From: Deltaproteobacteria bacterium
GTDB lineage: Bacteria > Bdellovibrionota > Bdellovibrionia > Bdellovibrionales > JAMPXM01
Direction of reading: 5' to 3'
Length of the DNA: 64,000 bases
Assembly: GCA_017302795.1 (NCBI GenBank)
Contig: JAFLCB010000001.1
Location: 558,001-622,000, forward strand
Each line of letters starts with the position of its first letter. Position 1 is the stretch's first letter. The notes beneath the pieces were generated by a model. It was not told the DNA's origin. It worked only from the letters and a program-made list of their open reading frames with translations, and made no database searches. Made by a program: the position numbers and the translations under genes. Below, piece by piece: positions 1 through 9,016 of this stretch.

Positions 1-549
1 TTGACGTTCCATGCGTTCGGAAAAGAACACGTGATCAACGGCGTGCCGAACTGGGGAATTTTCTTTCAACCCCTAGGTGCGTTGATTTTCTTTGCCGCGG
101 CATTTGCGGAGGCCAATCGGCTGCCATTCGATCTGCCAGAGGCTGAGGGGGAATTGGTCGCTGGTTTCCATACTGAGTATGCGGGATTTAATTTACTCTT
201 GTTCTACATAGGCGAGTACGGGCACATGATGGTCGCGAGCGCTTTGCTTGCGACCTTCTACTTCGGCGGTTACGCAATTCCCTTGGTTCCGTCTTCCGAA
301 GTGTTGGCGTTCTGGCAATCGACGGTGGCAAGTGCCAACCTCGCGTCGGTCCTAACCGCGCTCTCGCACCATGTGATGCTACTGGCGAAGATCGCGATCT
401 TCTTGTGGATCTTCATTCATATTCGTTGGACGCTTCCGCGCTTCCGCTATGACCAGCTTATGAGTTTGGGTTGGAAAACAATGCTTCCGTGGGCGCTTGC
501 AAACGTGATTTTCACTGCCATTTGGATGTGGCTTGGCCACCGCCAATAA
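1..549 (+). CDS. nuoH: NADH-quinone oxidoreductase subunit H, 3' part
   Basis: Membrane subunit of respiratory complex I that forms part of the quinone-binding chamber and joins the peripheral arm to the proton-pumping arm. The gene enters from outside the window; 182 residues are visible. The family signature EANRLPFDLPEAEGELVAGF lies at residues 38-57, followed by the conserved GFNLLLFYIGEYGHMM stretch and at least three hydrophobic helices to the C-terminus. It is followed after 11 bases by nuoJ. The usual nuoI gene (two 4Fe-4S clusters) between H and J is absent. Identification is secure; the start is not in view. Confidence 0.96.
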   Translation: MTFHAFGKEHVINGVPNWGIFFQPLGALIFFAAAFAEANRLPFDLPEAEGELVAGFHTEYAGFNLLLFYIGEYGHMMVASALLATFYFGGYAIPLVPSSEVLAFWQSTVASANLASVLTALSHHVMLLAKIAIFLWIFIHIRWTLPRFRYDQLMSLGWKTMLPWALANVIFTAIWMWLGHRQ

Positions 550-560
550 GGGGAATTGAA

Positions 561-1100
561 ATGCCAATTGTTTCTGAGAGTCTTTTATTCTTCATTCTAG
601 CATCTGTGACCTTGATCTCGGGGCTTGTAGTCATCCTTCAGTCGAACCCCATTTACTGTGCACTAGCGCTGGTGATGACAATGATTTCGATCGCCGGAAT
701 TTTCGCTTCATTGGGAGCGTGGTTTGTCGCTGGCGTTCAGCTGATTGTTTATGCCGGCGCGGTGATGGTTTTGTTTGTGATGGTCCTAATGCTTTTTGAT
801 TTGAAGGACGAAGTTCGCGCGTTTTCGCGGGGGCTCGTTTCTGGATTTTTAAAAATCGCCTCCGTCGGAGTCATCGGTGGAGTGATTACTGCGGCGATCT
901 GGATGTCGGCGGAAACTCTCTTTCCGACGGCGCCGGCAACCGCCAGCATCACGGCAACACAATCAACCAAGCAATTGGCGGATCTGCTCTTTAAAAAATA
1001 CCTCTTCTCGTTCGAAGCGATGGGAGCACTGTTGCTGATCATAGCAATTGGAGCGGTTGCACTGTCGCGAATTCAAGGAGGCACTCATGCCGATCGCTGA
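561..1100 (+). CDS. nuoJ: NADH-quinone oxidoreductase subunit J
   Basis: Small membrane subunit of complex I (179 residues), involved in coupling quinone reduction to proton transport. The sequence shows the NuoJ pattern of helices: NPIYCALALV near the N-terminus and the strongly conserved AGVQLIVYAGAVMVLFVMVLML segment (family pi-bulge helix region), then a charged loop and further helices. I chose the ATG at 561, preceded by AGGGGAAT, over an upstream in-frame start inside nuoH. The stop overlaps the nuoK start by 14 bases, so the two are probably translationally coupled. Confidence 0.95.
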   Translation: MPIVSESLLFFILASVTLISGLVVILQSNPIYCALALVMTMISIAGIFASLGAWFVAGVQLIVYAGAVMVLFVMVLMLFDLKDEVRAFSRGLVSGFLKIASVGVIGGVITAAIWMSAETLFPTAPATASITATQSTKQLADLLFKKYLFSFEAMGALLLIIAIGAVALSRIQGGTHADR

Positions 1101-1419
1101 TTCACTGATGAATGTCGGCCTAAGCCACTACCTAGTGCTGTCGGCGATCCTTTTCACTCTCGGTTTGCTTGGACTGTTGATGCGCCGAAATGTGATCGTG
1201 ATTTTGATGTCCGTTGAATTGATGTTGAACGCCGTGAATATCACCTTCGTCGCATTTTCCAGGTACTCGCCGAGTGGAAACATGGACGGTCAAGCGATCG
1301 TGTTTTTTGTTATGACGGTGGCGGCGGCCGAAGCTGCTGTCGGTCTCGCCCTGGCGACTACGATTTTTAAGAAATTCCGTGAAGTGAACATTCGCTACTT
1401 TGAACACCTGAAGGGCTAG
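1087..1419 (+). CDS. nuoK: NADH-quinone oxidoreductase subunit K
   Basis: Three-helix complex I subunit (110 residues) related to MrpC antiporter subunits. The family core LMRRNVIVILMSVELMLNAVNITFVAFSRY is clear, including the buried glutamate of the second helix (SVELMLNAVN), and the third helix carries the second conserved glutamate (AAAEAAVGLAL). The ATG at 1087 follows AAGGAGGC and matches the usual NuoK length; an upstream TTG in frame would overlap nuoJ needlessly. nuoL follows after 4 bases. Confidence 0.96.
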   Translation: MPIADSLMNVGLSHYLVLSAILFTLGLLGLLMRRNVIVILMSVELMLNAVNITFVAFSRYSPSGNMDGQAIVFFVMTVAAAEAAVGLALATTIFKKFREVNIRYFEHLKG

Positions 1420-1423
1420 CATC

Positions 1424-3391
1424 ATGAACGAAAAACTGCTGTTTGCGATTCTCCTTCTCGCGCCGGTACTGGGCTTTTTGGCGAACGGTCTTCGCTGGAA
1501 GTCGAAAAATTATATGGTCGCGGGCTCGATCGCGACGAGTGCTGCGGCGATTTCCTTTTTGGCTTCGTTGGCCGTCGTAGTGCGACTGTTTGGCGAAGGA
1601 GCACCGAAGTCTGTCGCCGCAAACTTCTTCAATTGGTTTTCGGTCGGAGGGCTTGAAGTTTCCGCGTCGTTTGTCATCGACCACATCAGCGGCCTGATGG
1701 TGCTTGTAGTTACGGGCGTTGGAACGCTGATCCATTTGTTTTCGATTGGGTACATGTCGCACGACGAGCGGCCGGCGAAATATTTTGCTTATTTGAACCT
1801 CTTCCTTTTCAACATGTTGCTGTTGATTTTGGGCGATAACCTTCTGTTGATGTTCGTAGGCTGGGAAGGTGTTGGCTTAAGCTCTTATCTCTTAATTGGT
1901 TTCTGGTTCTCGGATAAAGAAAAAGCGGCCGCTGGAATGAAGGCCTTCGTTACTAACCGTATTGGTGACGCCGGCTTCTTGCTTGGTATTTTCACATTGT
2001 TCTTTTTGTTCGGCACAGTGAACTTCGAAGAAATTATTTCGAAAGTCGCGCCAATGGCGGTTGAGGCGGGATGGACAGGACCGTTAACCTTAGCGGGCCT
2101 CTTTTTGTTCATCGGCGCTGCAGGTAAATCGGCGCAAATCCCACTTTATGTTTGGTTGCCAGATGCGATGGCGGGTCCGACTCCTGTTTCGGCGCTGATC
2201 CACGCGGCGACAATGGTAACGGCAGGCGTCTATATGATTGTTCGCCTAAGCCCAGTTTTTGTTTTGGCACCAAACGCGCTTCATGTGGTTGCAGTCGTTG
2301 GCGCCGCCACGGCCGTTTTGGCGGCGACCATCGGTCTTGCCCAGAACGATATCAAAAAAGTTTTGGCCTATTCAACGGTCTCGCAGCTTGGCTTTATGTT
2401 CCTCGCCTGTGGGGTCGGAGCATTCGGTGCAGCGATGTTCCACTTGATCACGCACGCATTCTTCAAAGCGCTGATGTTTTTAGGTTCTGGTTCGGTGATC
2501 CATGCCATGCACGAAGAACAAGACATTCGCAAAATGGGGGGGCTGAAAAAGTACCTTCCGCTGACTCACGCGACTTTCTTTGTCGGCTGGATCGCGATCA
2601 TCGGAATTCCACCCTTCGCAGGATTCTTTTCGAAAGACGAAATCCTTTGGTTCGCTTTCTCAAGCCCGCTGGGCGGCTTCCCACTGTGGTTTGCCGGGGT
2701 CATCGGCGCAGCCTGCACCGCATTTTACATGACGAGGCTTATGGCACTTACGTTTTGGACAAAGCCGCGCTTTGACGAACACAAGACACATCCACACGAG
2801 GCAGGGCCTTCGATGGCGATTCCACTGGTGGTATTGGCCGTTCTATCCGCAGTCGGCGGTTTCATGGGTATTCCGCATGTGATTGGAGAAATCCTTCCTG
2901 GTCATCCAGGTAACTGGCTTGAGCACTGGCTGGAGGGTTCGATCGCAAAGCCAGCAGGTTTCGGTCACGGTTCGAAAATGATGGAATGGGCCTTGATGGG
3001 CATCTCTGTTTCGATCGCAAGTCTTTCGGCGCTCACAGCCTATAACTTCTACGTTGTTGATCCAGATCGCCCAGCTAAGTTTGTTAACTCGCTTCCGAAG
3101 CTTCACAGACTTATTTATAACAAGTATTTCGTCGACGAATTCTATTTCGCGAAAATCATCAACCCCGTCGTCGGCGGGAGCCGCGCGCTGTGGGCATTTG
3201 TCGATGTGAACTTCATCGATCGTGGCACTTATGTTGTTGGCGACTTTGTCCGCGGCATCGGCTCAACTGTTCGCACGCTGCAAAACGGCAATATGCAACA
3301 GTATGCTCTTTATATTGCTCTCGCCGTCGCCTTCATTTTTATGTACCTGCTTGAAGCACCAAAGCGACTTGCAGAGATTCTGGGAGGGTAG
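1424..3391 (+). CDS. nuoL: NADH-quinone oxidoreductase subunit L
   Basis: Distal antiporter-like proton-pumping subunit of complex I, 655 residues, within the usual range. Visible family landmarks: the DHISGLMVLVVTGVGTLIHLFS segment, MFVGWEGVGLSSYLLIGFW containing the conserved glutamate, the lysine-bearing helix AAGKSAQIPLYVWLPDAMAGPTPVSALIHAATMVTAG, and QNDIKKVLAYSTVSQLGFM. The C-terminus carries the extra helices and long amphipathic arm that distinguish NuoL from NuoM and NuoN. It sits 4 bases after nuoK and 5 before nuoM in one operon. Confidence 0.97.
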   Translation: MNEKLLFAILLLAPVLGFLANGLRWKSKNYMVAGSIATSAAAISFLASLAVVVRLFGEGAPKSVAANFFNWFSVGGLEVSASFVIDHISGLMVLVVTGVGTLIHLFSIGYMSHDERPAKYFAYLNLFLFNMLLLILGDNLLLMFVGWEGVGLSSYLLIGFWFSDKEKAAAGMKAFVTNRIGDAGFLLGIFTLFFLFGTVNFEEIISKVAPMAVEAGWTGPLTLAGLFLFIGAAGKSAQIPLYVWLPDAMAGPTPVSALIHAATMVTAGVYMIVRLSPVFVLAPNALHVVAVVGAATAVLAATIGLAQNDIKKVLAYSTVSQLGFMFLACGVGAFGAAMFHLITHAFFKALMFLGSGSVIHAMHEEQDIRKMGGLKKYLPLTHATFFVGWIAIIGIPPFAGFFSKDEILWFAFSSPLGGFPLWFAGVIGAACTAFYMTRLMALTFWTKPRFDEHKTHPHEAGPSMAIPLVVLAVLSAVGGFMGIPHVIGEILPGHPGNWLEHWLEGSIAKPAGFGHGSKMMEWALMGISVSIASLSALTAYNFYVVDPDRPAKFVNSLPKLHRLIYNKYFVDEFYFAKIINPVVGGSRALWAFVDVNFIDRGTYVVGDFVRGIGSTVRTLQNGNMQQYALYIALAVAFIFMYLLEAPKRLAEILGG

Positions 3392-3396
3392 CTGAT

Positions 3397-5019
3397 ATGT
3401 TATCTTTGATCGTCTTCTTACCTCTTGTAGCCGCACTTTTGATTGCCATGGTCCCTCGTGAATCGATGATTCGTCCGGTCGCTTTCGTTCTGGCAGCAGC
3501 ACAATTTATTTTTTCTCTCGGACTGTTGATGCGTTACGACCCCGCGACACCAGCCCTGCAGCTGGTTGAGTTTCTTCCGTGGGTTCCTGCACTTGGCATT
3601 TCGTACTTCATGGGCATCGATGGCATATCGTTGTGGTTGGTGCTGTTGACGACGTTCTTGTTGCCGGTTGTGATCGCGGGAAGTTGGAATGCGATCTCGA
3701 AGCGTTCGAAAGCCTTCCATTGCGCTCTTTTTGTTTTGCAAACCGCGATGCTCGGTTCCTTTGTCGCAATGGACCTTGTGCTTTTCTACGTATTCTTCGA
3801 GCTTTCGTTGGTTCCGATGTACTTTATCGTTGGTATATGGGGCGGAACGCGTCGCGTGTATGCGACGATGAAATTCTTTATTTACACAATGCTCGGCTCG
3901 CTTTTGATGTTGCTTGCGATCATCTATTTGATGTTCACAGCGCAAGAAATTTTGCCTTCAAGGCAAATGACCGCGAATATTCTGGAGCTTTATAAGTTAG
4001 ACATTCCGTTTATTGCGGGTCAGTTCTTAAACCCACAAGCGTTGTTGTTCTTCGCCTTCTCGTTGGCATTTGCGATCAAAGTTCCTATGTTCCCATTTCA
4101 CACCTGGTTGCCGGATGCTCACGTCGAGGCGCCGACTCCCGGATCGGTAGTCCTTGCCGGTGTCATGCTGAAAATGGGGTCCTACGGTTTCCTGCGGTTT
4201 GTGATCCCACTGTTCCCGGAGGCCTCTGAACACTACGCATGGATGTTCTTATTCTTAGGTGTTGTAGGTATTCTCTACGGCGCTTTAGTGGCGATGGTTC
4301 AGCCGGATATCAAAAAGCTAGTCGCGTATTCGTCTGTTTCGCATATGGGCTACGTGATGATGGGACTGTTTGCGTTAAACACTTATGGCGTAACCGGTTC
4401 TATCTATCAGATGTTGAATCACGGCGTCAGCACAGGAGCATTGTTCCTGTTGGTTGGAATGATTTACGAAAGAACCCACTCCCGAGAAATCGAAAAATAC
4501 GGTGGATTGGCGAAAGTGATGCCGATCTATACGATCCTGTTCTTTATCGTAACCCTTTCGAGCATAGCTGTGCCGATGACGAATGGTTTTATTGGTGAAT
4601 TTTTGATTCTCCTCGGTTCGTTCCAGGCTTCTAAATTTTTCGGGACCCTTGCCGTTATCGGCGTCGTTTTGGGCGCCGTCTATATGTTGTGGATGTTTAA
4701 GCGCGTTTTCTTCGGCGAGGCCGGAGAATTAGTTTCGGACCAACACCATCCGCTTCGTGACCTCAGCTTCCGAGAAGTCGCAGTTATGGCTCCGCTCGTT
4801 GTACTGATTTTCTGGATGGGTTTACTGCCGGATCATTTTTTAAAGTATTCGAAGGCGTCGATCGAGCATCTTGTTGAAACGAAAGACGCCTACCAGCTTG
4901 CGGCACTTGATCATCATGGAAACCAGGTTGATTTTGCTGCGCTGATAGAAAACGCGAAAATGAAAACTCAGGTGCATGCCGTTCAAACCGTACGTGCCAC
5001 ACTTGTGGAGGCAAAATGA
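3397..5019 (+). CDS. nuoM: NADH-quinone oxidoreductase subunit M
   Basis: Second antiporter-like proton channel of complex I, 540 residues and about 14 hydrophobic helices. Landmarks: GIDGISLWLVLLT near residue 75, FYVFFELSLVPMYFIVGIWGG with the functional glutamate, FPFHTWLPDAHVEAPTPGSVVLAGVMLKMGSYG, and QPDIKKLVAYSSVSHMGYVMMG. The stop overlaps the nuoN start in ATGA, which suggests coupled translation. Nothing unusual in length or motif content. Confidence 0.97.
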   Translation: MLSLIVFLPLVAALLIAMVPRESMIRPVAFVLAAAQFIFSLGLLMRYDPATPALQLVEFLPWVPALGISYFMGIDGISLWLVLLTTFLLPVVIAGSWNAISKRSKAFHCALFVLQTAMLGSFVAMDLVLFYVFFELSLVPMYFIVGIWGGTRRVYATMKFFIYTMLGSLLMLLAIIYLMFTAQEILPSRQMTANILELYKLDIPFIAGQFLNPQALLFFAFSLAFAIKVPMFPFHTWLPDAHVEAPTPGSVVLAGVMLKMGSYGFLRFVIPLFPEASEHYAWMFLFLGVVGILYGALVAMVQPDIKKLVAYSSVSHMGYVMMGLFALNTYGVTGSIYQMLNHGVSTGALFLLVGMIYERTHSREIEKYGGLAKVMPIYTILFFIVTLSSIAVPMTNGFIGEFLILLGSFQASKFFGTLAVIGVVLGAVYMLWMFKRVFFGEAGELVSDQHHPLRDLSFREVAVMAPLVVLIFWMGLLPDHFLKYSKASIEHLVETKDAYQLAALDHHGNQVDFAALIENAKMKTQVHAVQTVRATLVEAK

Positions 5020-6518
5020 CAAACGCGATAATTTCCCTGCGAGATGTACTGGTTGTTTCGCCAATGATCGCTCTTTTGTTGATGAGCCTCATCCCCGTGT
5101 TGATGAAGGTGTTTAATGGCAACAAAGAGCCTAAACCGTTCGTCACAGTTGTTTACGCCCTTTTGGGAGTAATTGTCGCAATTGGACTTACAGCATCGCT
5201 TTCTGGAATGAAGCAAACGGCCTTCTCGGAAGCGCTGGTCTTTGACGGCATGTCCGTTTGGGGATCCCTGATCGTCCTGTTTAGTGGGGCCTTCGCGCTG
5301 ATGCTGGCGTTTGATCACATTGAAACCGACGGTCGGCAGTTTTCCGAGCAATGTTTTTTGATGCTTGGAAGTATGATCGGGATGCTGATCGTGGTTATGT
5401 CGAACGATCTCATCGTCACGTTCTTGGGCATCGAAATGATGTCACTTTGCCTTTATATTTTGGTAGCGATGAGCCGCGAAGAGATATTGTCAAAAGAGGC
5501 TTCCTTCAAATATTTTGTCTTGGGAAGTTTCGCATCGGCGATTTTCCTTTACGGAATTGCTCTGCTTTACGGGACCGTGGGCGGAACAAGCCTGCCCGTA
5601 GTTGCGGCCAAGACTGGCGAACTGCTTCAGAATCACAATCAACTATTCTATGTCGGAATGGCGATGGTGATAATGGGATTCGCGTTCAAGGTTTCCATCT
5701 TCCCGTTTCATTCATGGACGCCAGATGTGTATCAAGGAGCGCCGACGCCAATCACCGCGTTTATGGCCACCGCTGTAAAGGCTGCGACGTTCATTGCTAT
5801 TCTGCGTTTGTTTCAACACGCTGACCCTTCTGGTCCGAGCGCGTTTCTCTTGGAACCGAAGTTTTTAACGGTTCTATCGTGGTTGGCAGTTCTGACTATG
5901 CTTGTCGGCAATGCCGCCGCTGTAATGCAAAATGGGTTCAAGCGAATGCTTGCCTATTCGTCGATCTCGCATTCTGGCTACCTTCTTGTGGGCGTGATCA
6001 CCGCTGGATTTGCACAGCGAATTGAAAGCTCGCTTGCAGCTTCAACCGTTGTGCTTTTCTACCTGTTCTCCTATTCGATCATGACCATCGGATCTTTCGC
6101 CTTAGTAGCAATCCTCGAAAAGCAAGTCGGCCACACGCTGACAATCGACGATCTCAAGGGCCTTGCCTCTAGAAATCCGGTCCTTGCGGGGTGCCTGGCG
6201 CTGATTTTGTTTTCACTTGCCGGCGTTCCGCCCTCGATAGGGTTTTTTGCGAAGTTTAGCCTCTTCGGGTCTGCGATCGAACAGAACCTTTACTGGTTAG
6301 CATTTTGGGGTGTTTTGAATTCAGTGATCGCCGTGTATTACTATTTGCGCCCGGTCGTTGCCATGTACATGACAGAATCAACCGATCGACTTGATCTTCA
6401 AGATGGTGTTCTTACGCGAATGACGTTGGTGTTGACGGCAGTTGCCACGGTGGTGTTTGGATTGGCGTCATCGCCAGTACTACAGTTTGTCAGCGAATCA
6501 GTTCTCAATCGTCTGTAG
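5016..6518 (+). CDS. nuoN: NADH-quinone oxidoreductase subunit N
   Basis: Third antiporter-like subunit of complex I, 500 residues. Landmarks: FLGIEMMSLCLYILVAMSRE, the lysine/histidine helix FPFHSWTPDVYQGAPTPITAFMATAVKAATF, and NGFKRMLAYSSISHSGYLLVGV. It is the last gene of the operon and converges with the next minus-strand gene, leaving only 4 bases between the stops. No intrinsic terminator is visible in that gap. Confidence 0.97.
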   Translation: MTNAIISLRDVLVVSPMIALLLMSLIPVLMKVFNGNKEPKPFVTVVYALLGVIVAIGLTASLSGMKQTAFSEALVFDGMSVWGSLIVLFSGAFALMLAFDHIETDGRQFSEQCFLMLGSMIGMLIVVMSNDLIVTFLGIEMMSLCLYILVAMSREEILSKEASFKYFVLGSFASAIFLYGIALLYGTVGGTSLPVVAAKTGELLQNHNQLFYVGMAMVIMGFAFKVSIFPFHSWTPDVYQGAPTPITAFMATAVKAATFIAILRLFQHADPSGPSAFLLEPKFLTVLSWLAVLTMLVGNAAAVMQNGFKRMLAYSSISHSGYLLVGVITAGFAQRIESSLAASTVVLFYLFSYSIMTIGSFALVAILEKQVGHTLTIDDLKGLASRNPVLAGCLALILFSLAGVPPSIGFFAKFSLFGSAIEQNLYWLAFWGVLNSVIAVYYYLRPVVAMYMTESTDRLDLQDGVLTRMTLVLTAVATVVFGLASSPVLQFVSESVLNRL

Positions 6519-6522
6519 GAAT

Positions 6523-7074
6523 TTAGAGCGCAGTATGCAAGCGAAGCATTTTGCGAATGACATCTGGCTTTGTCATTCGGGTGCTTCGCAACCGCTCGAC
6601 GCCGCCCTTCATGATGACCATCGTGCCCGGGATTTTAACTAGAAATCGATCAGCGACTGTGGGGCTATTGCCAGTATCGATTTGAAAAACCGCGATCCGC
6701 CCAAACTCGGCCTCCTTCAAAATGCTTTGAAGAACGGGAGCCTGCTTCGTCCATACAGGATCATTTGTTTCAGAAAAAATCAGGAGGACGGTGGTGCTGG
6801 CGTCAATCTGCTGCTTGTAGGCCCCGTCTTCGAACTTGGTAGCGATCAACGGAGCGGCAGGCAAAAGCGACCGTGGTGCGGGGGTGCTTGTCGGCGGAGT
6901 AGCTTGCGGCGCAGCGGTCTGCGGCGCAACAGGGGCTGGAACCGCCGGTGGTGAAACGGTTGGTTTTGTGACGCTTGGAGAAGTAACGGTAGGTGCTTTG
7001 GGAGCCGTGGTCTGTGCTCCAGCAAAGGACGCAGCCAAGGCAGTCAGAAAAAAAATCAGGTTACAAAAGCTCAT
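6523..7074 (-). CDS. Secreted thioredoxin-fold protein without active-site cysteines
   Basis: 183 residues. A signal peptide (hydrophobic residues 5-20, ending near FAGAQ) is followed by an alanine/proline/threonine-rich linker to about residue 70 and then a thioredoxin-like domain: a beta strand TTVLLIFSE, then NDPVWTKQAPVL where thioredoxins have WCxxC, and a cis-proline loop KIPGTMVIMKGG. The only cysteine lies in the signal peptide, so redox activity is not expected; a binding or chaperone role is an inference. The DUF5989 gene is just upstream in the same direction (17-base gap), so the two are probably co-transcribed. Confidence 0.7.
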   Translation of the reverse strand: MSFCNLIFFLTALAASFAGAQTTAPKAPTVTSPSVTKPTVSPPAVPAPVAPQTAAPQATPPTSTPAPRSLLPAAPLIATKFEDGAYKQQIDASTTVLLIFSETNDPVWTKQAPVLQSILKEAEFGRIAVFQIDTGNSPTVADRFLVKIPGTMVIMKGGVERLRSTRMTKPDVIRKMLRLHTAL

Positions 7075-7091
7075 CGATCTACCTCATTCGC

Positions 7092-7262
7092 CTATAGGCC
7101 TGCGTAAATGAAAGTCATGATTACGCCGGGACCAATCTTTACAAAGAGCGCGATAAAAAACAGAACTGCGATGACCAGCGGCGCGAGGAAAAACACCTTG
7201 TTCTCTCGCACGAGATTCGCTAGCTCGGTTAGGATCCGTAGGGACTGGTTTTTAAAACTCAT
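7092..7262 (-). CDS. DUF5989-like small membrane protein
   Basis: 56 residues with one strong transmembrane segment (FLAPLVIAVLFFIALFV) after a short charged N-terminus (SLRILTELANLVRENK). This layout, with LANLVRENKVFFLAPL and a C-terminal FIYAGL, matches the DUF5989 family, small proteins often found beside SGNH hydrolases and carbamoyltransferases in surface-polymer loci. I chose the ATG at 7262, which has GAAGGATC eight bases upstream; an upstream start at 7298 lacks a ribosome site. Here too an SGNH-type gene is the divergent neighbour. Molecular function unknown. Confidence 0.65.
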   Translation of the reverse strand: MSFKNQSLRILTELANLVRENKVFFLAPLVIAVLFFIALFVKIGPGVIMTFIYAGL

Positions 7263-7348
7263 ATCTGTAAGATCCTTCAAACCTGATGGCTGTATCATTA
7301 TTTTAGAACCGCACTGTGAAAATACAATGACAAAACCATGCTAGACGA

Positions 7349-9016
7349 ATGTCCAACGTGTATGGAAAAGTGGAGCCGATGAACTCGAAACATGGCCGAC
7401 GGTTGGCGGCGTCGTTTTTAGGTGTTCTGGCGACGATTGCGATTTTCGAAATCGCACTTCGAATTATTGGAATCGTTGAATTAGATAAAGGTCGGCCCAC
7501 TGAAGCCGGAAAAGATGGGAAGCCGGTTGTCGTTTTTGCCGGAAATTCCCACACCCTCGGATCAGGAGCACCGGTTGGCCGATCGTTTCCGGATCAGTTT
7601 CGCGAATTACTGGCGGACATGTTTGGCGAGACGCCATTTCAGATAGTTAACGTCGGGCGAGGGAATGCGAATTCAACATTTGTTGCTGATGCGATGCCTG
7701 GATTTTTAGAAAAGTATCAACCCAAGTATCTCGTCCTCATGACCGGCGAAACAAATTATTGGAACCACTTTGGCTACGGCAGGTATTATCAAATCCAGCA
7801 TGGCTGGAACCTTTTCACGGCGGCCTATGACCTTGCCTATCAGTCTAGAACATTCCGATTCGTTCAATTGTTTTTCGAGTTTATCATAGATCCGCGCAGA
7901 AGAGATCCCGCGAACGTGTTCTCGGATCTATCAACTATTGATCGAGCTTACATGTGGATCGCGGTTACCAATAACTCAAACATGTATAGTCCGGGTAAAA
8001 TGTCAGAGGATGAGCTTCGCTCGGCCTATGCGGCACTTCATGCGTTGCACTCGACACTGCCGCAACACATCGGTGTCGTTGAAACATTAATGGATGTCGC
8101 GTTGGCCTTGGGGTCCTATGATGCCAAATATCGAGAGTACGGATTCTCCTACGCGCGAAAGCTAACTGAATTGACGGCGGGAAAATATTCTTACTCAGCA
8201 GACCGGATGCTAAATGTTTACCTAAAGGGAGGAGAATTCGATCCAGAAACTGTCAGGTTGTCCAAGGATCTGATCGACCGGCGGCCCCAGCCATTTAAGC
8301 TTTACGAAGAATTCTACAGTAGCTTTTCTCCGCCTCAAGCCATAGATGCGTTGCCGGTTGAAAAGAAGTTTGAGTTTCTAAAGAAGGCACTATCTCACCA
8401 CCCCAATCAGCCGCAAGTGCGCTTTCATTATTTTCAAAAATTGATTGATTCAAATCAAACTGAGGAAGCGATCAGAGTCATCCAAGAGGGTATCGACTTG
8501 AACCCGTTCGCCAACCATTTCAATTGGATTTCACTTCTTCGAAACACAGGAGAGGGATTGAAGTGGAGAAAAAATCCCGACGCGGAAAAATTTGTCGCGG
8601 AAACAGAGAAGATCGCTGCCGAATATAAGAAACGATTCCCCTCGCAAGAGGGTAGGACGAGGGTCATCAAAAATACTGAAATTGAAAATTGGGTTCGAGC
8701 AGATCTCCAGCGGATTTTTGAAGAGACGGAAAGGCGTGGCGTGAAACTAATGCTACAGACTTATCCGCCAGAGCGATATGGCCCGGAAAAACTTGTTGAC
8801 CAGATAATTCGAAATTTTGCTCGGGAACGCGGCCTTCCATTATCTGATACGTCAAATCACTTCCTAACGCTTCAGCCCGATTCGATAAAACGAGAAGAGT
8901 TTTTCACGAAAATGTACGGTGATCACGACAACCATTTAGGCGAGTCAGGTTACGCCGAAATCGCAAAAATCCTTGTGCCTGCCTTTGAAAGAGCCGGATG
9001 GCTCCCGGCTAAATAG
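7349..9016 (+). CDS. Membrane-anchored SGNH-hydrolase-like protein with TPR-like middle
   Basis: 555 residues. An N-terminal transmembrane helix (about residues 18-36) precedes an SGNH/GDSL-like domain: VVFAGNSHTLGSG holds the nucleophile block with serine in GNSH, VGRGNANS and LMTGETNYWNH resemble blocks II and III, and DHDNHLGESGY near the C-terminus supplies the Asp-x-x-His dyad. Between them, roughly residues 225-410, are helical repeats (LSHHPNQPQVRFHYFQKLIDSNQTEEA resembles a TPR). An O-acyl esterase or transferase acting on an envelope glycan is the likely role but is inferred. The start could also be the ATG at 7379. Divergent to the DUF5989 gene; the 3' end overlaps the next minus-strand gene by 8 bases. 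Confidence 0.75.
   Translation: MSNVYGKVEPMNSKHGRRLAASFLGVLATIAIFEIALRIIGIVELDKGRPTEAGKDGKPVVVFAGNSHTLGSGAPVGRSFPDQFRELLADMFGETPFQIVNVGRGNANSTFVADAMPGFLEKYQPKYLVLMTGETNYWNHFGYGRYYQIQHGWNLFTAAYDLAYQSRTFRFVQLFFEFIIDPRRRDPANVFSDLSTIDRAYMWIAVTNNSNMYSPGKMSEDELRSAYAALHALHSTLPQHIGVVETLMDVALALGSYDAKYREYGFSYARKLTELTAGKYSYSADRMLNVYLKGGEFDPETVRLSKDLIDRRPQPFKLYEEFYSSFSPPQAIDALPVEKKFEFLKKALSHHPNQPQVRFHYFQKLIDSNQTEEAIRVIQEGIDLNPFANHFNWISLLRNTGEGLKWRKNPDAEKFVAETEKIAAEYKKRFPSQEGRTRVIKNTEIENWVRADLQRIFEETERRGVKLMLQTYPPERYGPEKLVDQIIRNFARERGLPLSDTSNHFLTLQPDSIKREEFFTKMYGDHDNHLGESGYAEIAKILVPAFERAGWLPAK

Noticed and set aside
2152-2775. Long plus-strand frame inside nuoL
   Set aside because: Cysteine/arginine-rich composition and complete overlap with a clearly identified gene show it is a shadow.
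3418-3945. 175-codon minus-strand frame opposite nuoM
   Set aside because: Very high His, Gln and Arg content, typical of antisense of a membrane protein gene.
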